Virus record (IMG/VR): IMGVR_UViG_3300003322_000121
Location: 1 to 29,479 of that record
DNA from: a virus
Reading direction: 5' to 3' (one strand)
DNA: 29,479 bases
Shown here piece after piece: positions 8,154-16,187 of the stretch. Below the pieces are notes generated by a model. That model searched no databases. It saw only the letters and a program-made list of their open reading frames with translations, and had not been told where the DNA came from. The position numbers and the translations under genes are program-made. How positions within the stretch are numbered: position 1 is the stretch's first letter; every line of letters begins with the position of its first letter.

Positions 8154-8193
8154 TAAAGGAGTCGCCTCGCTGCCATAGCGAGGTGATTCCGTG
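8154..8193 (+). promoter_or_regulatory. Hairpin in the leader of the capsid gene, with two candidate Shine-Dalgarno sites
   Basis: Between the scaffold stop and the GTG at 8191 lie AAGGAG (8156-8161), a perfect 7-bp stem-loop (CCTCGCT 8165-8171, loop gccat, AGCGAGG 8177-8183, extendable by one G-U pair) and GATTCC. The proximal site GAGG is inside the 3' arm of the stem. The distal AAGGAG is about 29 bases from the start when the RNA is open, but only about eight unpaired bases away when the stem forms. T4 gene 38 is the known precedent for such a folded spacer. Confidence 0.7.
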
Positions 8194-9141
8194 GCTGTTC
8201 CCAGCAATACGCTCCAGACCTACCAGAGCAACAACAACGCCGAAGACGTTTCGGACGTTATCTACAACGTCTCTCCCTTCGATACGCCCCTCCTCACGAT
8301 GGGCAAGAAGGGATCCGCCGAGGCCACTTACACCGAGTGGCCGATCGAGAGCTTGGCGTCTGTCGACACGTCGAACGCCAACATCGAAGGCGACGACGCC
8401 ACCACCGACCAGAGCACGACCCCGAGCCGTGTTGGCAACTACTGCCAGCTGGTGGACAAGGCGTTCCAGATCTCCACCACGCAGCAGGCGATCCGCAAGT
8501 ACGGTGTCGGCGATGAGTGGGCGCACCAGAAGGTCAAGTTCGGCCGTGCGCTGAAGAACGACATGGAGGCGATCATCTTCCTGAACCAGGCCCGCGTGGT
8601 GGGTCTGGCAGGAACGGCGCAGAAGATGCGCTCGCTGCCGTCGTGGATCACCACGAACAAGAACCGCGGCGCCTCCGGTGCGAACGGCTCGGCCACCACC
8701 GCAGCCACGGACGGCACGCAACGCGACTTCACGGAATCGCTGTTCCGCGACGTGATCGTGCAGTGCGCGACGAACGCCAACGAGATGCCGACCGTCGTCA
8801 TGGCGGGCATCACTGGCCGGGCGAATCTCTCGTCGCAGCTCTCGGGCAACACGACGAAGTTCAAGGACATGCAGGACGGGAAGCTGAACGCTTCGATCAC
8901 CGTCTACCGCTCGGACTATGGCGACCTGAAGCTGGTGCCGAACCGCCGCATGCGTGAGCGGGACATGTTCTTCCTGAACCCCGACTACATCGGCATTCGC
9001 ACGCTCGAGCCGATGCAGTTCGTCGAGCTCGCGCGCACGGGCCTGTCGCGCCGGGCGCAGATGTGGACGAACTACACGTTGGAGGTGTCCAACGAAGCCG
9101 CGCACGGCGTGCTGGCCGACCTGAACACCTCGCTGCTCTGA
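8191..9141 (+). CDS. Major capsid protein, SU10/DUF5309 family
   Basis: A 316-residue protein starting at GTG (MAVPSNTLQTYQSNNNAEDV). The N-terminal segment (VIYNVSPFDTPLLTMGKKG, ATYTEWPIESLA, IEGDDAT) and DKAFQISTTQQAIRKYG are the signature of the DUF5309/SU10-like HK97-fold capsid proteins. Later pieces (DMEAIIFL, MPTVVMAGITGR, VPNRRMRERDMFFLNPDYI) fit the P- and A-domains. It would form the icosahedral shell. It follows the scaffold and is followed by two proteins that look like shell ornaments. The leader contains an unusual hairpin that may set its high expression. Confidence 0.92.
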   Translation: MAVPSNTLQTYQSNNNAEDVSDVIYNVSPFDTPLLTMGKKGSAEATYTEWPIESLASVDTSNANIEGDDATTDQSTTPSRVGNYCQLVDKAFQISTTQQAIRKYGVGDEWAHQKVKFGRALKNDMEAIIFLNQARVVGLAGTAQKMRSLPSWITTNKNRGASGANGSATTAATDGTQRDFTESLFRDVIVQCATNANEMPTVVMAGITGRANLSSQLSGNTTKFKDMQDGKLNASITVYRSDYGDLKLVPNRRMRERDMFFLNPDYIGIRTLEPMQFVELARTGLSRRAQMWTNYTLEVSNEAAHGVLADLNTSLL

Positions 9142-9148
9142 GGCTGAC

Positions 9149-9577
9149 ATGGGTCAAAGCATCGTTCAGAACTCGGACGGCTCGGCCGGCCTGCGCGGCC
9201 CTGGCGGTGGCGCGGGAGAGATGGTCATCGTCAACTTCCCGTACACCGCCAGTTCGGTGGACCAGACGATCTTCACCGCCTCCCGGAAGTACATCGTCAA
9301 GGCCATCATGGGCCGCGTCGACGTGGCGGGGTCGGACGGCAGCGCCGTTACCGCGACCATCCGCAAGGCCGCATCAGGCACGGCGCTGACCTCTGGCACT
9401 GCGTTGCATTCGGGCACCTTCAATCTGAAGGGGACGGCGGCGACGAACCAGACGCTGACGCTCTCGACGACGGCGAGCGATCTCATCATCGCCGCCGGCG
9501 ATTCGATCGTCTGCGACTTCACCGGAACGCTCACCGCGGCGGTGGGCACGATCTCGGTTCACCTCTGCCCGGCATGA
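9149..9577 (+). CDS. Putative capsid decoration protein
   Basis: A 142-residue protein with GAGG five bases before the ATG. It is beta-rich, Thr/Ala/Gly-rich and has no membrane segment: MVIVNFPYTASSVDQTIFTA, then ASGTALTSGTALHSGTF and LIIAAGDSIVCDFTGTL, ending ISVHLCPA. Alternating short strands separated by Gly/Thr turns suggest a jellyroll or Ig-like fold. Position straight after the capsid gene is typical of decoration or head-fibre proteins. The family is not named here, and the role is inferred from fold character and order. Confidence 0.6.
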   Translation: MGQSIVQNSDGSAGLRGPGGGAGEMVIVNFPYTASSVDQTIFTASRKYIVKAIMGRVDVAGSDGSAVTATIRKAASGTALTSGTALHSGTFNLKGTAATNQTLTLSTTASDLIIAAGDSIVCDFTGTLTAAVGTISVHLCPA

Positions 9578-9810
9578 GCTACACCGTCGCGGAGGCTGTC
9601 ATGCCGCACGACAGCAACAACCTCGTACGCGGCAAGTGCAACGCGATCTATGTCGGCGTCACCGGTGACGTGACAGCCGTCATCGGCGGGGCTGCGGTTC
9701 TGTTCAAGGCCGCGCCTGTCGGGATCCTGCCGATTTCGGCTACCCGGGTGAACTCGACCGGAACCACGGCAACCAACATGGTTGCGCTGTACGGGAGCGC
9801 CTGTGGCTGA
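9574..9810 (+). CDS. Head spike-base-like small protein
   Basis: A 78-residue protein, ATG overlapping the previous stop (ATGA). The core (AIYVGVTGDVTAVIGGAAVL and FKAAPVGILPISATRVNSTG, ending MVALYGSACG) matches a small family common in tailed phages and related to the spike-base protein of the Rhodobacter gene transfer agent (RCAP_rcc01079-type). It probably binds capsid vertices or the connector and holds a fibre or spike. That link is from remembered sequence pattern. It overlaps the next gene by eight bases. Confidence 0.65.
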   Translation: MSYTVAEAVMPHDSNNLVRGKCNAIYVGVTGDVTAVIGGAAVLFKAAPVGILPISATRVNSTGTTATNMVALYGSACG

Positions 9811-10147
9811 TTCCGTCTATCTCGGCGGGATGACCAACACGACGCTTCATTACGAGGCGGACGGTACGGTAATCGTCGAGGAAAAGCAGGACTGCGAAGC
9901 CATCCTCGACGACAACCAGCGCAAGCGGGACCACCGCTTCGATGCATGGAGCCCGGAAGGGTTCGTGCAGGAAGTGGCGCAGGTTCCGGAGGTGGTCTAC
10001 CTCGCGAAGTGCCGAGAGATCGGCCAACAGCCGTTTGCCTCGCCTGACCTCGCGATGGAGCTGATCCTCGCTGACCCGCAGTACGCGAAGTTCAGCACCG
10101 CGCCGACGCTCTCGGACCCTCATATCCGCATGCGGGGCGCCCGGTGA
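9803..10147 (+). CDS. Conserved small phage protein upstream of the adaptor
   Basis: A 114-residue protein. GTG 9803 overlaps the previous stop by eight bases; an internal ATG at 9830 is the alternative and would remove nine residues. Patterns ILDDNQRKRDHR, WSPEGFVQEVAQVPEVVYL and LAMELILADPQYAKFSTAPT recur in short proteins of podoviral and SU10-like structural regions, including the ending xxDPxxxxxRTxPG-like segment. Its role is unknown. Virion or assembly factor is likely by position. Confidence 0.6.
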   Translation: MADSVYLGGMTNTTLHYEADGTVIVEEKQDCEAILDDNQRKRDHRFDAWSPEGFVQEVAQVPEVVYLAKCREIGQQPFASPDLAMELILADPQYAKFSTAPTLSDPHIRMRGAR

Positions 10148-10887
10148 GCTCCATCACGACGATCTCCGACCTGTATACGGAGATCACCCGTCTGATGGAC
10201 GGCGAAGACCCGACCGTCTCTGACCTGTCGGTGTCTTCGCTGGCGCGGATGCTCGAGCTCGCCCAGCGCAGGATCTACCGCGACGTTCGCTCACGGTGGA
10301 ACGAGCGGCCGTTCCAGGCCGTCTTGGTCTACGGGAACCTCGCCACGCTGCCTGATGATTTTCAGGAAGCGTCGATGGTGCACTTCGGGCAAGGCCCGCT
10401 GTACCCGGTGACGGAACAGGTGATCCAGGAACGCCCGAACGCGACCGGGAACGCCCGCCTGTTCGCTCACACCGGGGCGGATCTGATGTTCTGGCCTCCC
10501 GTGGCTGATGGGACGGCTGTTCAGGGCAGGTACTACGCCACCCTGCCGGACCTCACGGACGACAACCTCGCGCTCAATCGGCTGTTCCAGAACGCGGATG
10601 ACCTGTTCATCTACGCGGCCCTCGTCGAGTCCGCGCCGTTCTTCGGCGAGTCGGACAAGTTGCCGATCTGGGAAGCGAAGTACTTGCAGATCGTCGAGCG
10701 GCTGAACAAGCGCAACCACCGCTCGGCCTACGGCATCGGGCGAATCGTCATGAGGCCGTCCGCCAGGATCTGCGGCAAGGGCTCTGTGCCCATGGGTTCG
10801 AGTGGTGACAGCAGCGTCACCCTGCTTTCGGGAGATCCGCTCGTTGCGGATGTCGCTGGCGCGGCGGATATCGGAGTCGACACATGA
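10144..10887 (+). CDS. Head-to-tail adaptor (P22 gp4 / SU10 adaptor type)
   Basis: A 247-residue protein, GTG start overlapping the previous stop (GTGA). N-terminal helices (LYTEITRLMDGED, LARMLELAQRRIYRDVRSRW), then VQGRYYATLPDLTDDNLAL with LNRLFQNADDLFIYAALVES and FFGESDKLPIWEAKY. This is the typical adaptor pattern found also in T7 gp11-like proteins. Twelve copies would sit under the portal and connect to the tail hub. The last 45 residues after ICGKGS are Gly/Ser/Ala-rich and probably flexible. In this genome the five-gene fibre cassette starts directly after it. Confidence 0.8.
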   Translation: MSSITTISDLYTEITRLMDGEDPTVSDLSVSSLARMLELAQRRIYRDVRSRWNERPFQAVLVYGNLATLPDDFQEASMVHFGQGPLYPVTEQVIQERPNATGNARLFAHTGADLMFWPPVADGTAVQGRYYATLPDLTDDNLALNRLFQNADDLFIYAALVESAPFFGESDKLPIWEAKYLQIVERLNKRNHRSAYGIGRIVMRPSARICGKGSVPMGSSGDSSVTLLSGDPLVADVAGAADIGVDT

Positions 10888-12734
10888 TGCAAGGCCGGCT
10901 GTCGATCTCGACCCGCCCGGGTCAACAGATCGCTGTTCTCAAGGCCGACAACACGCCGGCCACGCTGTATTCCGACGTGGCGGGTTCGTCCACGCTTTCG
11001 TCGCACATCGTCACGACGAACGCGTACGGCTCGGTCGTCATCTACTGCTCGGGGGCTATCAGGCTCGTCTCGGTAGCGACCGGAACGGTCCTGCGGGATC
11101 AGCTCAACGTCATTCCGCTGGACCTGACGCCCGCCAACTTCTCGGGCTCGTCGGACCTCGACAAGCTCCAGCAGGCCATCAGCGCAGGCTCGGCAACTCA
11201 GGCCGTGCACTTGGTCGATGACCTCAGCGTCTCGGTGGGAGGATCGACCCTCCTCAACGCTCCGGATGCGACGCACATCCGCGGGGACGGGATCAACACG
11301 TCACTGTCAGTCACGGAAACGTCCCTGTCTGGCTCGTCGTCGATCATCGACATGAACGCCGATGGGCTGGTGGTCGAGAACCTGACCGTCGACCTGAACA
11401 AGGCCGATTCCGGGGCGACGACGACGTGCATCTTGGTCACGCCGGACCACAACGACGTCGTATTGCGCGGGCTGAAGGTCGACGCGCACGTATCGCTGCT
11501 CTCGGGCACGCAGGACCGCCCGGTATTTCTGGTCTCGGCAGCGAACACCAGCGTCGAGGGCCTGCGGTACGACTCGCTCACGGCCAAGAACTTCGGCCGC
11601 GCCTACACGCGCGACAACGCCAACACCTCGAACTCCAAGCGCATCAAGGGCACGTTCAACACGTACCAGAACGCTTGGCGGACGGTCTACACATTCAACG
11701 CGCCGAGCGGATCGATCGAAGACGTTCTGGTGTTCGGCGACACCTTCGACACCCATGCGGGGACCGTCAACAACGACCCAAGCATGGGGTCCGGGAACAA
11801 CGCCGTAGGAAACGTCGGCGTGAAGGGCGGTCGGATCATCGGCTGCCACGTGTCCGGGTTGTTTGGTGCGCTGTGGCACGTCGAGGAAAACACGGACGGA
11901 GCTCTTGCGCTTGGCAATACCGCCGTCATGCGCAACGCATCGGCGAGCGATGGTGCGTTCGAATGGCTGTCCAACAACGTCGGGACGGGCTCGCAGATCA
12001 CGCCCCTCCATCTGGCGGCGATCGGCAACGTGCTTCGCTCTACCGATGGGGTAGGGGTAGGGCACTACCTGCAGAGCAATGGGGCTGATGCGGCCCAGTG
12101 GAGCCTCGCCCTCGGCAACATCTACACCGGGTTTGATGTTGGCTTCAGGGCTGCGACCGAGACGCGCTCGGTGCTCATCAAGAACAACATCCTTCGGGGC
12201 GTGACGACGGGTCTTCGGCTGACCCGCTGCTCTCTCCTGGCGGATGGGAATCTGATCGAGGCATCCAGCGATCCCTTGCACGTGGGACGAGGCGGTTTGC
12301 TCGGGTCGGTCCACTTCGCGAACCTCTCGTCCGCAACCGCGGCGATGTCGTCATGGGGCGTCACCGATGGAGGCCCTCAAGCCTTCACCGAATGGACGTG
12401 GGAATCCGAGTTGTTCTCGGTGGCGAGCGGCACCTCCTACATCGACATGGGGCCGATGCCTCAGAAGATGTTCGGACGGATGTCCGTTGCCATGTCATTC
12501 AATGGTTCCATCTGGCGGAACATTGAGACAGACGTGTCATGGGACGGCGCCACGTTCGCCCCCGCGACGACCGGTTCGGCTGAAGTCAAGCTCTATTCTG
12601 GCGCCGGGTCTATCGCCGTACTTCCTGCAAACAACAGCGGGAACCTATCGATAAAGCTGACGAACGGAGGAGCAACGACAGCGGCCTCTGCCCGCCTACA
12701 GGTGCGCTTCCACTCCGGGCAGATGATCGTATGA
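10884..12734 (+). CDS. Beta-helix tailspike-like protein 1
   Basis: A 616-residue protein, ATG overlapping the adaptor stop (ATGATG). Residues 1-80 (RPGQQIAVLKADNTPATLYS, TTNAYGSVVIYCSGAIR) resemble the particle-binding domains of podoviral tailspikes. Residues about 90-460 show repeating short strands typical of a right-handed beta-helix (THIRGDGINTSL, NADGLVVENLTVDLN, KNNILRGVTTGLRLTRCSLL). The C-terminal 150 residues form a separate beta domain ending LQVRFHSGQMIV. This class usually binds and often cleaves surface polysaccharide. No catalytic residues can be assigned by eye. The last codons recur after the second tailspike. Confidence 0.75.
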   Translation: MMQGRLSISTRPGQQIAVLKADNTPATLYSDVAGSSTLSSHIVTTNAYGSVVIYCSGAIRLVSVATGTVLRDQLNVIPLDLTPANFSGSSDLDKLQQAISAGSATQAVHLVDDLSVSVGGSTLLNAPDATHIRGDGINTSLSVTETSLSGSSSIIDMNADGLVVENLTVDLNKADSGATTTCILVTPDHNDVVLRGLKVDAHVSLLSGTQDRPVFLVSAANTSVEGLRYDSLTAKNFGRAYTRDNANTSNSKRIKGTFNTYQNAWRTVYTFNAPSGSIEDVLVFGDTFDTHAGTVNNDPSMGSGNNAVGNVGVKGGRIIGCHVSGLFGALWHVEENTDGALALGNTAVMRNASASDGAFEWLSNNVGTGSQITPLHLAAIGNVLRSTDGVGVGHYLQSNGADAAQWSLALGNIYTGFDVGFRAATETRSVLIKNNILRGVTTGLRLTRCSLLADGNLIEASSDPLHVGRGGLLGSVHFANLSSATAAMSSWGVTDGGPQAFTEWTWESELFSVASGTSYIDMGPMPQKMFGRMSVAMSFNGSIWRNIETDVSWDGATFAPATTGSAEVKLYSGAGSIAVLPANNSGNLSIKLTNGGATTAASARLQVRFHSGQMIV

Positions 12735-15079
12735 GGACCGTACAGAGTCTCCCGGAGGCCGAGTCCCTCGACGAGGATGCGCTGCTCTATGCGCTTCGTC
12801 CGAACGGGGTCGGCGGGTATGAGGATGTCAAGGTCAAGCGCAAGCACCTTGGTTCCGGAGAAGACGCGGCCGAGGCTGTCGCAGCTGCCGCTGCCGCGCA
12901 GGCCACCGCGAACACCGCTCTGGCCGCTGCCCAGGGTGCTGTTTCAGGCCCGGCTTCTTCCTCCAACAACTCGCTCCCGCTCTGGTCGACAGACAAGACG
13001 CTAAAGAACACGACTCTGACCGGCATCCTGAAGCTGACGGCCGGCGTTGCTGACGTTGCGACTCCGGGGGCGGATCTGCTGACGCCTGACGGCGTGGAGA
13101 TCGCCTCCAACAAGACGCTCATAGCGCCTGCTGTAAGCGATCAGGTCGCAAGCGGAGCATTCGAGCAGCACGGATACGGCCGGACCATCTGGACCGACAT
13201 CCTCACCGGCACGGTCATCAACCCTCACGTGCCGACGTACCGGGCGATCACGGCCGACGTGTCGCTGACCTTCTCGCCGGCCCTGAACAACGGCGAGGAC
13301 GGCGAGCTGCTGCTCAACAACACGTCCGGCGCGGATCACGCTGTCACGGTCAACGGGGCGGGCGGCGGCTTCTATTCCAACTCGCTCGGCCAGCTCGTCT
13401 CCTCGGGCACGTTCACGATCAAGGCGGGCGACGTCCGGCGCATCGGCATCACCAAAGATCCGATCCGCTCGGTCCCGACCTTCTACGGCGAGCAGGACAA
13501 GCCGGCGCCGAACGACTACAACACGGCGGTGCAGGTCGCGTCGGCTGCAGGCACGGTCGACATCTCGAGCAACTCGAGCCTCAACGTCGCGATGACGGGC
13601 ACGCAGCAGGTGACGGGATTCACCGCGGCCCCCGCAGGCACGACCCGCTACCTGTACATGGTCGATGGCCCGAAGTTCGCGCCGGGCACGGATTTCATTG
13701 TCCAGGGCGGCTACACGCTCAACCTCGACGCGTCTGCGACTGCTACGGCGCTGGCACTGGACAACGCCGGGAAGTGGCTGCTGAGCGATGTCGCCCGGGC
13801 CGACGGCGAGCCGGTCAACGGCTTCATCACGGAGCAGCAGATTGCCGCGGCGGCCACAGTGAGCCTCGCGACGCTGCCCGGCAAGCATGTCCGGGTCACG
13901 GGCTCCTACAGCGGCAACATCACCAGCTTCGGCGCGCCCGCGGATGGCAAGACCTACATCCTGCGCTTCGTGACGAGCGGGTCTCCGACGATCGTTCACG
14001 ACCTGACGAAGATCGTGCTCCCAGGTGGGCACAACTGGGTCATCGAGGCTGGCGATCAGGCGCTGGTGCGCTACCTCACCAACCTGGGCGCGTGGCTCGT
14101 CATACCGCAGCCCATCAGCGGCCAGGCGATGGAAGGGTTCGTCGGCGCGCAGACCATCGCATCGGCTGCGACCTGCGACCTGTCGACCGTGCGCGGCCAC
14201 AGCGCCTATGTCACTGGCACGACCGGCATCACGAGCTTCGGAACGCCGACGCGCGACCTGTTCCGGATCGTGCAGTTCCAAGGCGCTTTGACCATCACGC
14301 ACGGGTCGGCGCTGCAACTACCAGGCTCGGCCAACTACACCACAGCAGCCGACGAGAGCCTGTTCGCCTACTACTCGACCGCGCTCAGCAAGTGGTACGT
14401 GTTCGGCGTGCAGCCTCGCAAAACGCGGCCCGATGGCTTCGTCTATCGGGGCGCCCTCGCGAGCATCCCGGCGGCGAGCGGGTACGTCGTCGGCGACCGG
14501 TCGATGATCGATTCGGGCTTGACCGTCAACGGCATCACGCTGCAGCCATTCGTTCTGCAAGTGACGCAACTGTCGGACGGCACGAAGGTTTGGAAGCCGC
14601 CGTTCAAGCAGACGCTCATCAGCCGTGCGGCCCTCCACGCCAGTCCGCTCGGCTCTGGCACTGCTGCAGGCACTTCGCCCAATGCGACCTGTGTGCTGCT
14701 GTCCGATGCCGGCACTTTGCCCGCCGGCCTGCTCACCGTGTCGGGCCTGCGCTTCTGGGTTGACGCCCTCGTGCTGCGCGGAACGGTGACAGCCACTGCC
14801 GACGCGACGTGCAAGGTCGGCGGCAGTGTTGTCGCGCGCGCGAACAGCATGGCGAACAACGCCAACGCTACTGGCCGCATATCGGGCGGGCTGTGGGTCA
14901 TCGACTCGAGCAACCAGATCTCAACCGGCATGCTGCCGGCCGGTGGTGTTGGCAACGCCGCGTCGAGCCTCGCGCTGACGCTCAGCGGATCAAGCGCTCA
15001 GACGGTGAGCTTTGAGATCGCCAGCGCGACCGTGAACGACACGTTCACCCTCGACTCGTACGCCTTCGGGATCGAGTGA
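12731..15079 (+). CDS. Tail fibre protein with three tandem beta repeats
   Basis: A 782-residue protein, ATG overlapping the previous stop (ATGA). Residues 1-40 (SLPEAESLDEDALLYALRPN and VKVKRKHL) form a short anchor seen in other fibre proteins, then an Ala-rich helix at 45-72. Three related repeats of about 90 residues lie at about 265-355, 366-462 and 471-562. Each goes from T(V/C)xL or TVDIS, through VTGxxxITSFGxP, a hydrophobic strand and LPGxxxxxxxAxD, to a terminal WxV or KW strand. The C-terminal 200 residues form another beta domain ending TFTLDSYAFGIE. It is probably a trimeric host-recognition fibre. Confidence 0.75.
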   Translation: MRTVQSLPEAESLDEDALLYALRPNGVGGYEDVKVKRKHLGSGEDAAEAVAAAAAAQATANTALAAAQGAVSGPASSSNNSLPLWSTDKTLKNTTLTGILKLTAGVADVATPGADLLTPDGVEIASNKTLIAPAVSDQVASGAFEQHGYGRTIWTDILTGTVINPHVPTYRAITADVSLTFSPALNNGEDGELLLNNTSGADHAVTVNGAGGGFYSNSLGQLVSSGTFTIKAGDVRRIGITKDPIRSVPTFYGEQDKPAPNDYNTAVQVASAAGTVDISSNSSLNVAMTGTQQVTGFTAAPAGTTRYLYMVDGPKFAPGTDFIVQGGYTLNLDASATATALALDNAGKWLLSDVARADGEPVNGFITEQQIAAAATVSLATLPGKHVRVTGSYSGNITSFGAPADGKTYILRFVTSGSPTIVHDLTKIVLPGGHNWVIEAGDQALVRYLTNLGAWLVIPQPISGQAMEGFVGAQTIASAATCDLSTVRGHSAYVTGTTGITSFGTPTRDLFRIVQFQGALTITHGSALQLPGSANYTTAADESLFAYYSTALSKWYVFGVQPRKTRPDGFVYRGALASIPAASGYVVGDRSMIDSGLTVNGITLQPFVLQVTQLSDGTKVWKPPFKQTLISRAALHASPLGSGTAAGTSPNATCVLLSDAGTLPAGLLTVSGLRFWVDALVLRGTVTATADATCKVGGSVVARANSMANNANATGRISGGLWVIDSSNQISTGMLPAGGVGNAASSLALTLSGSSAQTVSFEIASATVNDTFTLDSYAFGIE

Positions 15080-16170
15080 TGTCGCGCATCATCGACTTCC
15101 ACAGGCGCGTGCAGGTATTGCGCAGCGGAACGGTCATTGTGCCGCCGCCGCCTCCTCCCCCGCCACCGCCTCCCGGTCAGTACTACATCGTCGGCCAGAA
15201 GATCTACGCGCCGGGTGGCGCCGAGTTCATTCCCATGGGGATGAACTACGGGCACAACCAGCTTTATGGGGCTGCAGATCCCGTCGAGGACAAGACGATG
15301 GGGGCCAATGCCGTGCGAATCATCATGCGCGAGCGGCAGGGGCCGGTTGTGGACATCCCGGACGGTGACCCGACCGGCTCGGGGCATTTCGACCCCGCCT
15401 ACTACACGGACCTGACCGATATCGTCGTCAACGCCGCGTACGCGCAAGGGCTGGCGATCGATCTCGCGTTCGACTCGAACTGCGACATCAACTGCCACCC
15501 AGACGCCGAGTGCTTCTTCGACGGCAGCGGAACGGCGCAGAACGTCTACAACAACGCTGTGCTCAGAGCGCGGTTCAAGTCGCGCACTGTCGAGGCTGTC
15601 GACCGCTACAAGGACAAGATCGTCTTCGTCGAGAACGGCGTGGAACCAGCCAACGCGGACAGCACGATCACCGCCACGCAGATTCAGGACTTCCAAGAGG
15701 AAATGATGGACGCGATCCTTGCGATTGCGCCCAATGTCCTCTTCATCGTCGGCGGCCGGGCCTACCAGAACGGCCGCGTCGGCAGTTGCTACCGCGCCTC
15801 GTGGGCCACGAAGTACCCGAACAAGATCATCCTTACGTGTGATTTCCTGTCGGGCGCGATCACCAACGGTGGAACGGCTGGATTCGACACGCGATTCGCG
15901 AACCTCACCGGTGCTCGCACGACGTTCGGCGTGCCGGTGATCTGCCAGCAGCTGGGCGACAACATCTCCGACGACACCGCAAACGATGACCTCCTGAAGC
16001 ACGCGTTCGAGGCGCACAGGCTAGCTGGTGTCGGCGCGCTCTATTGGGAGAAGGTCACGCCTTCATCTACGTCGTTCGGCTGCTACTACACGAGCACCGG
16101 GCCGCGGGTGAAGAACAACACCCGATACACCACCTGCTCTGACGCATTTCATGCGGTAACTGGACCCTGA
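15076..16170 (+). CDS. GH5-like TIM-barrel protein with poly-proline tether
   Basis: A 364-residue protein; GTG 15076 and ATG 15079 are adjacent possible starts. Residues 1-22 may be an anchor, residues 23-33 are eleven prolines, and residues 36-364 look like a GH5/cellulase-type barrel: YYIVGQKIYAPGGAEFIPMG, GANAVRI (R81), LAIDLAFD, VFVENGVEP (candidate acid/base E190), APNVLFIVGG, PVICQQLGD and GALYWEKV. The strand-7 nucleophile glutamate of GH5 (usually in a VGEFG-like segment) appears here as Gln 291/292. Acid/base context is VEP rather than NEP. It may be a carbohydrate-binding, catalytically weak or altered barrel. Polyproline suggests an extended arm. GH5 assignment is pattern-based. 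Confidence 0.6.
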   Translation: MMSRIIDFHRRVQVLRSGTVIVPPPPPPPPPPPGQYYIVGQKIYAPGGAEFIPMGMNYGHNQLYGAADPVEDKTMGANAVRIIMRERQGPVVDIPDGDPTGSGHFDPAYYTDLTDIVVNAAYAQGLAIDLAFDSNCDINCHPDAECFFDGSGTAQNVYNNAVLRARFKSRTVEAVDRYKDKIVFVENGVEPANADSTITATQIQDFQEEMMDAILAIAPNVLFIVGGRAYQNGRVGSCYRASWATKYPNKIILTCDFLSGAITNGGTAGFDTRFANLTGARTTFGVPVICQQLGDNISDDTANDDLLKHAFEAHRLAGVGALYWEKVTPSSTSFGCYYTSTGPRVKNNTRYTTCSDAFHAVTGP

Positions 16171-16187
16171 ACGAGAAGGACTGACGA

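Noticed and set aside
7924-9150. Minus-strand open frame opposite the capsid gene
   Set aside because: Shadow composition with no motif, and fully antisense to the SU10-type capsid protein.
12698-12725. Diversity-generating retroelement variable/template repeat pair (with 27189-27216)
   Set aside because: The mismatches are synonymous third positions, not adenine-specific, the match is only 28 bases, and there is no reverse transcriptase gene in the window.
13001-14317. Minus-strand open frame opposite the repeat fibre gene
   Set aside because: Arg/Asp/Val-rich antisense shadow without a start context or domain. The + frame has clear repeats.
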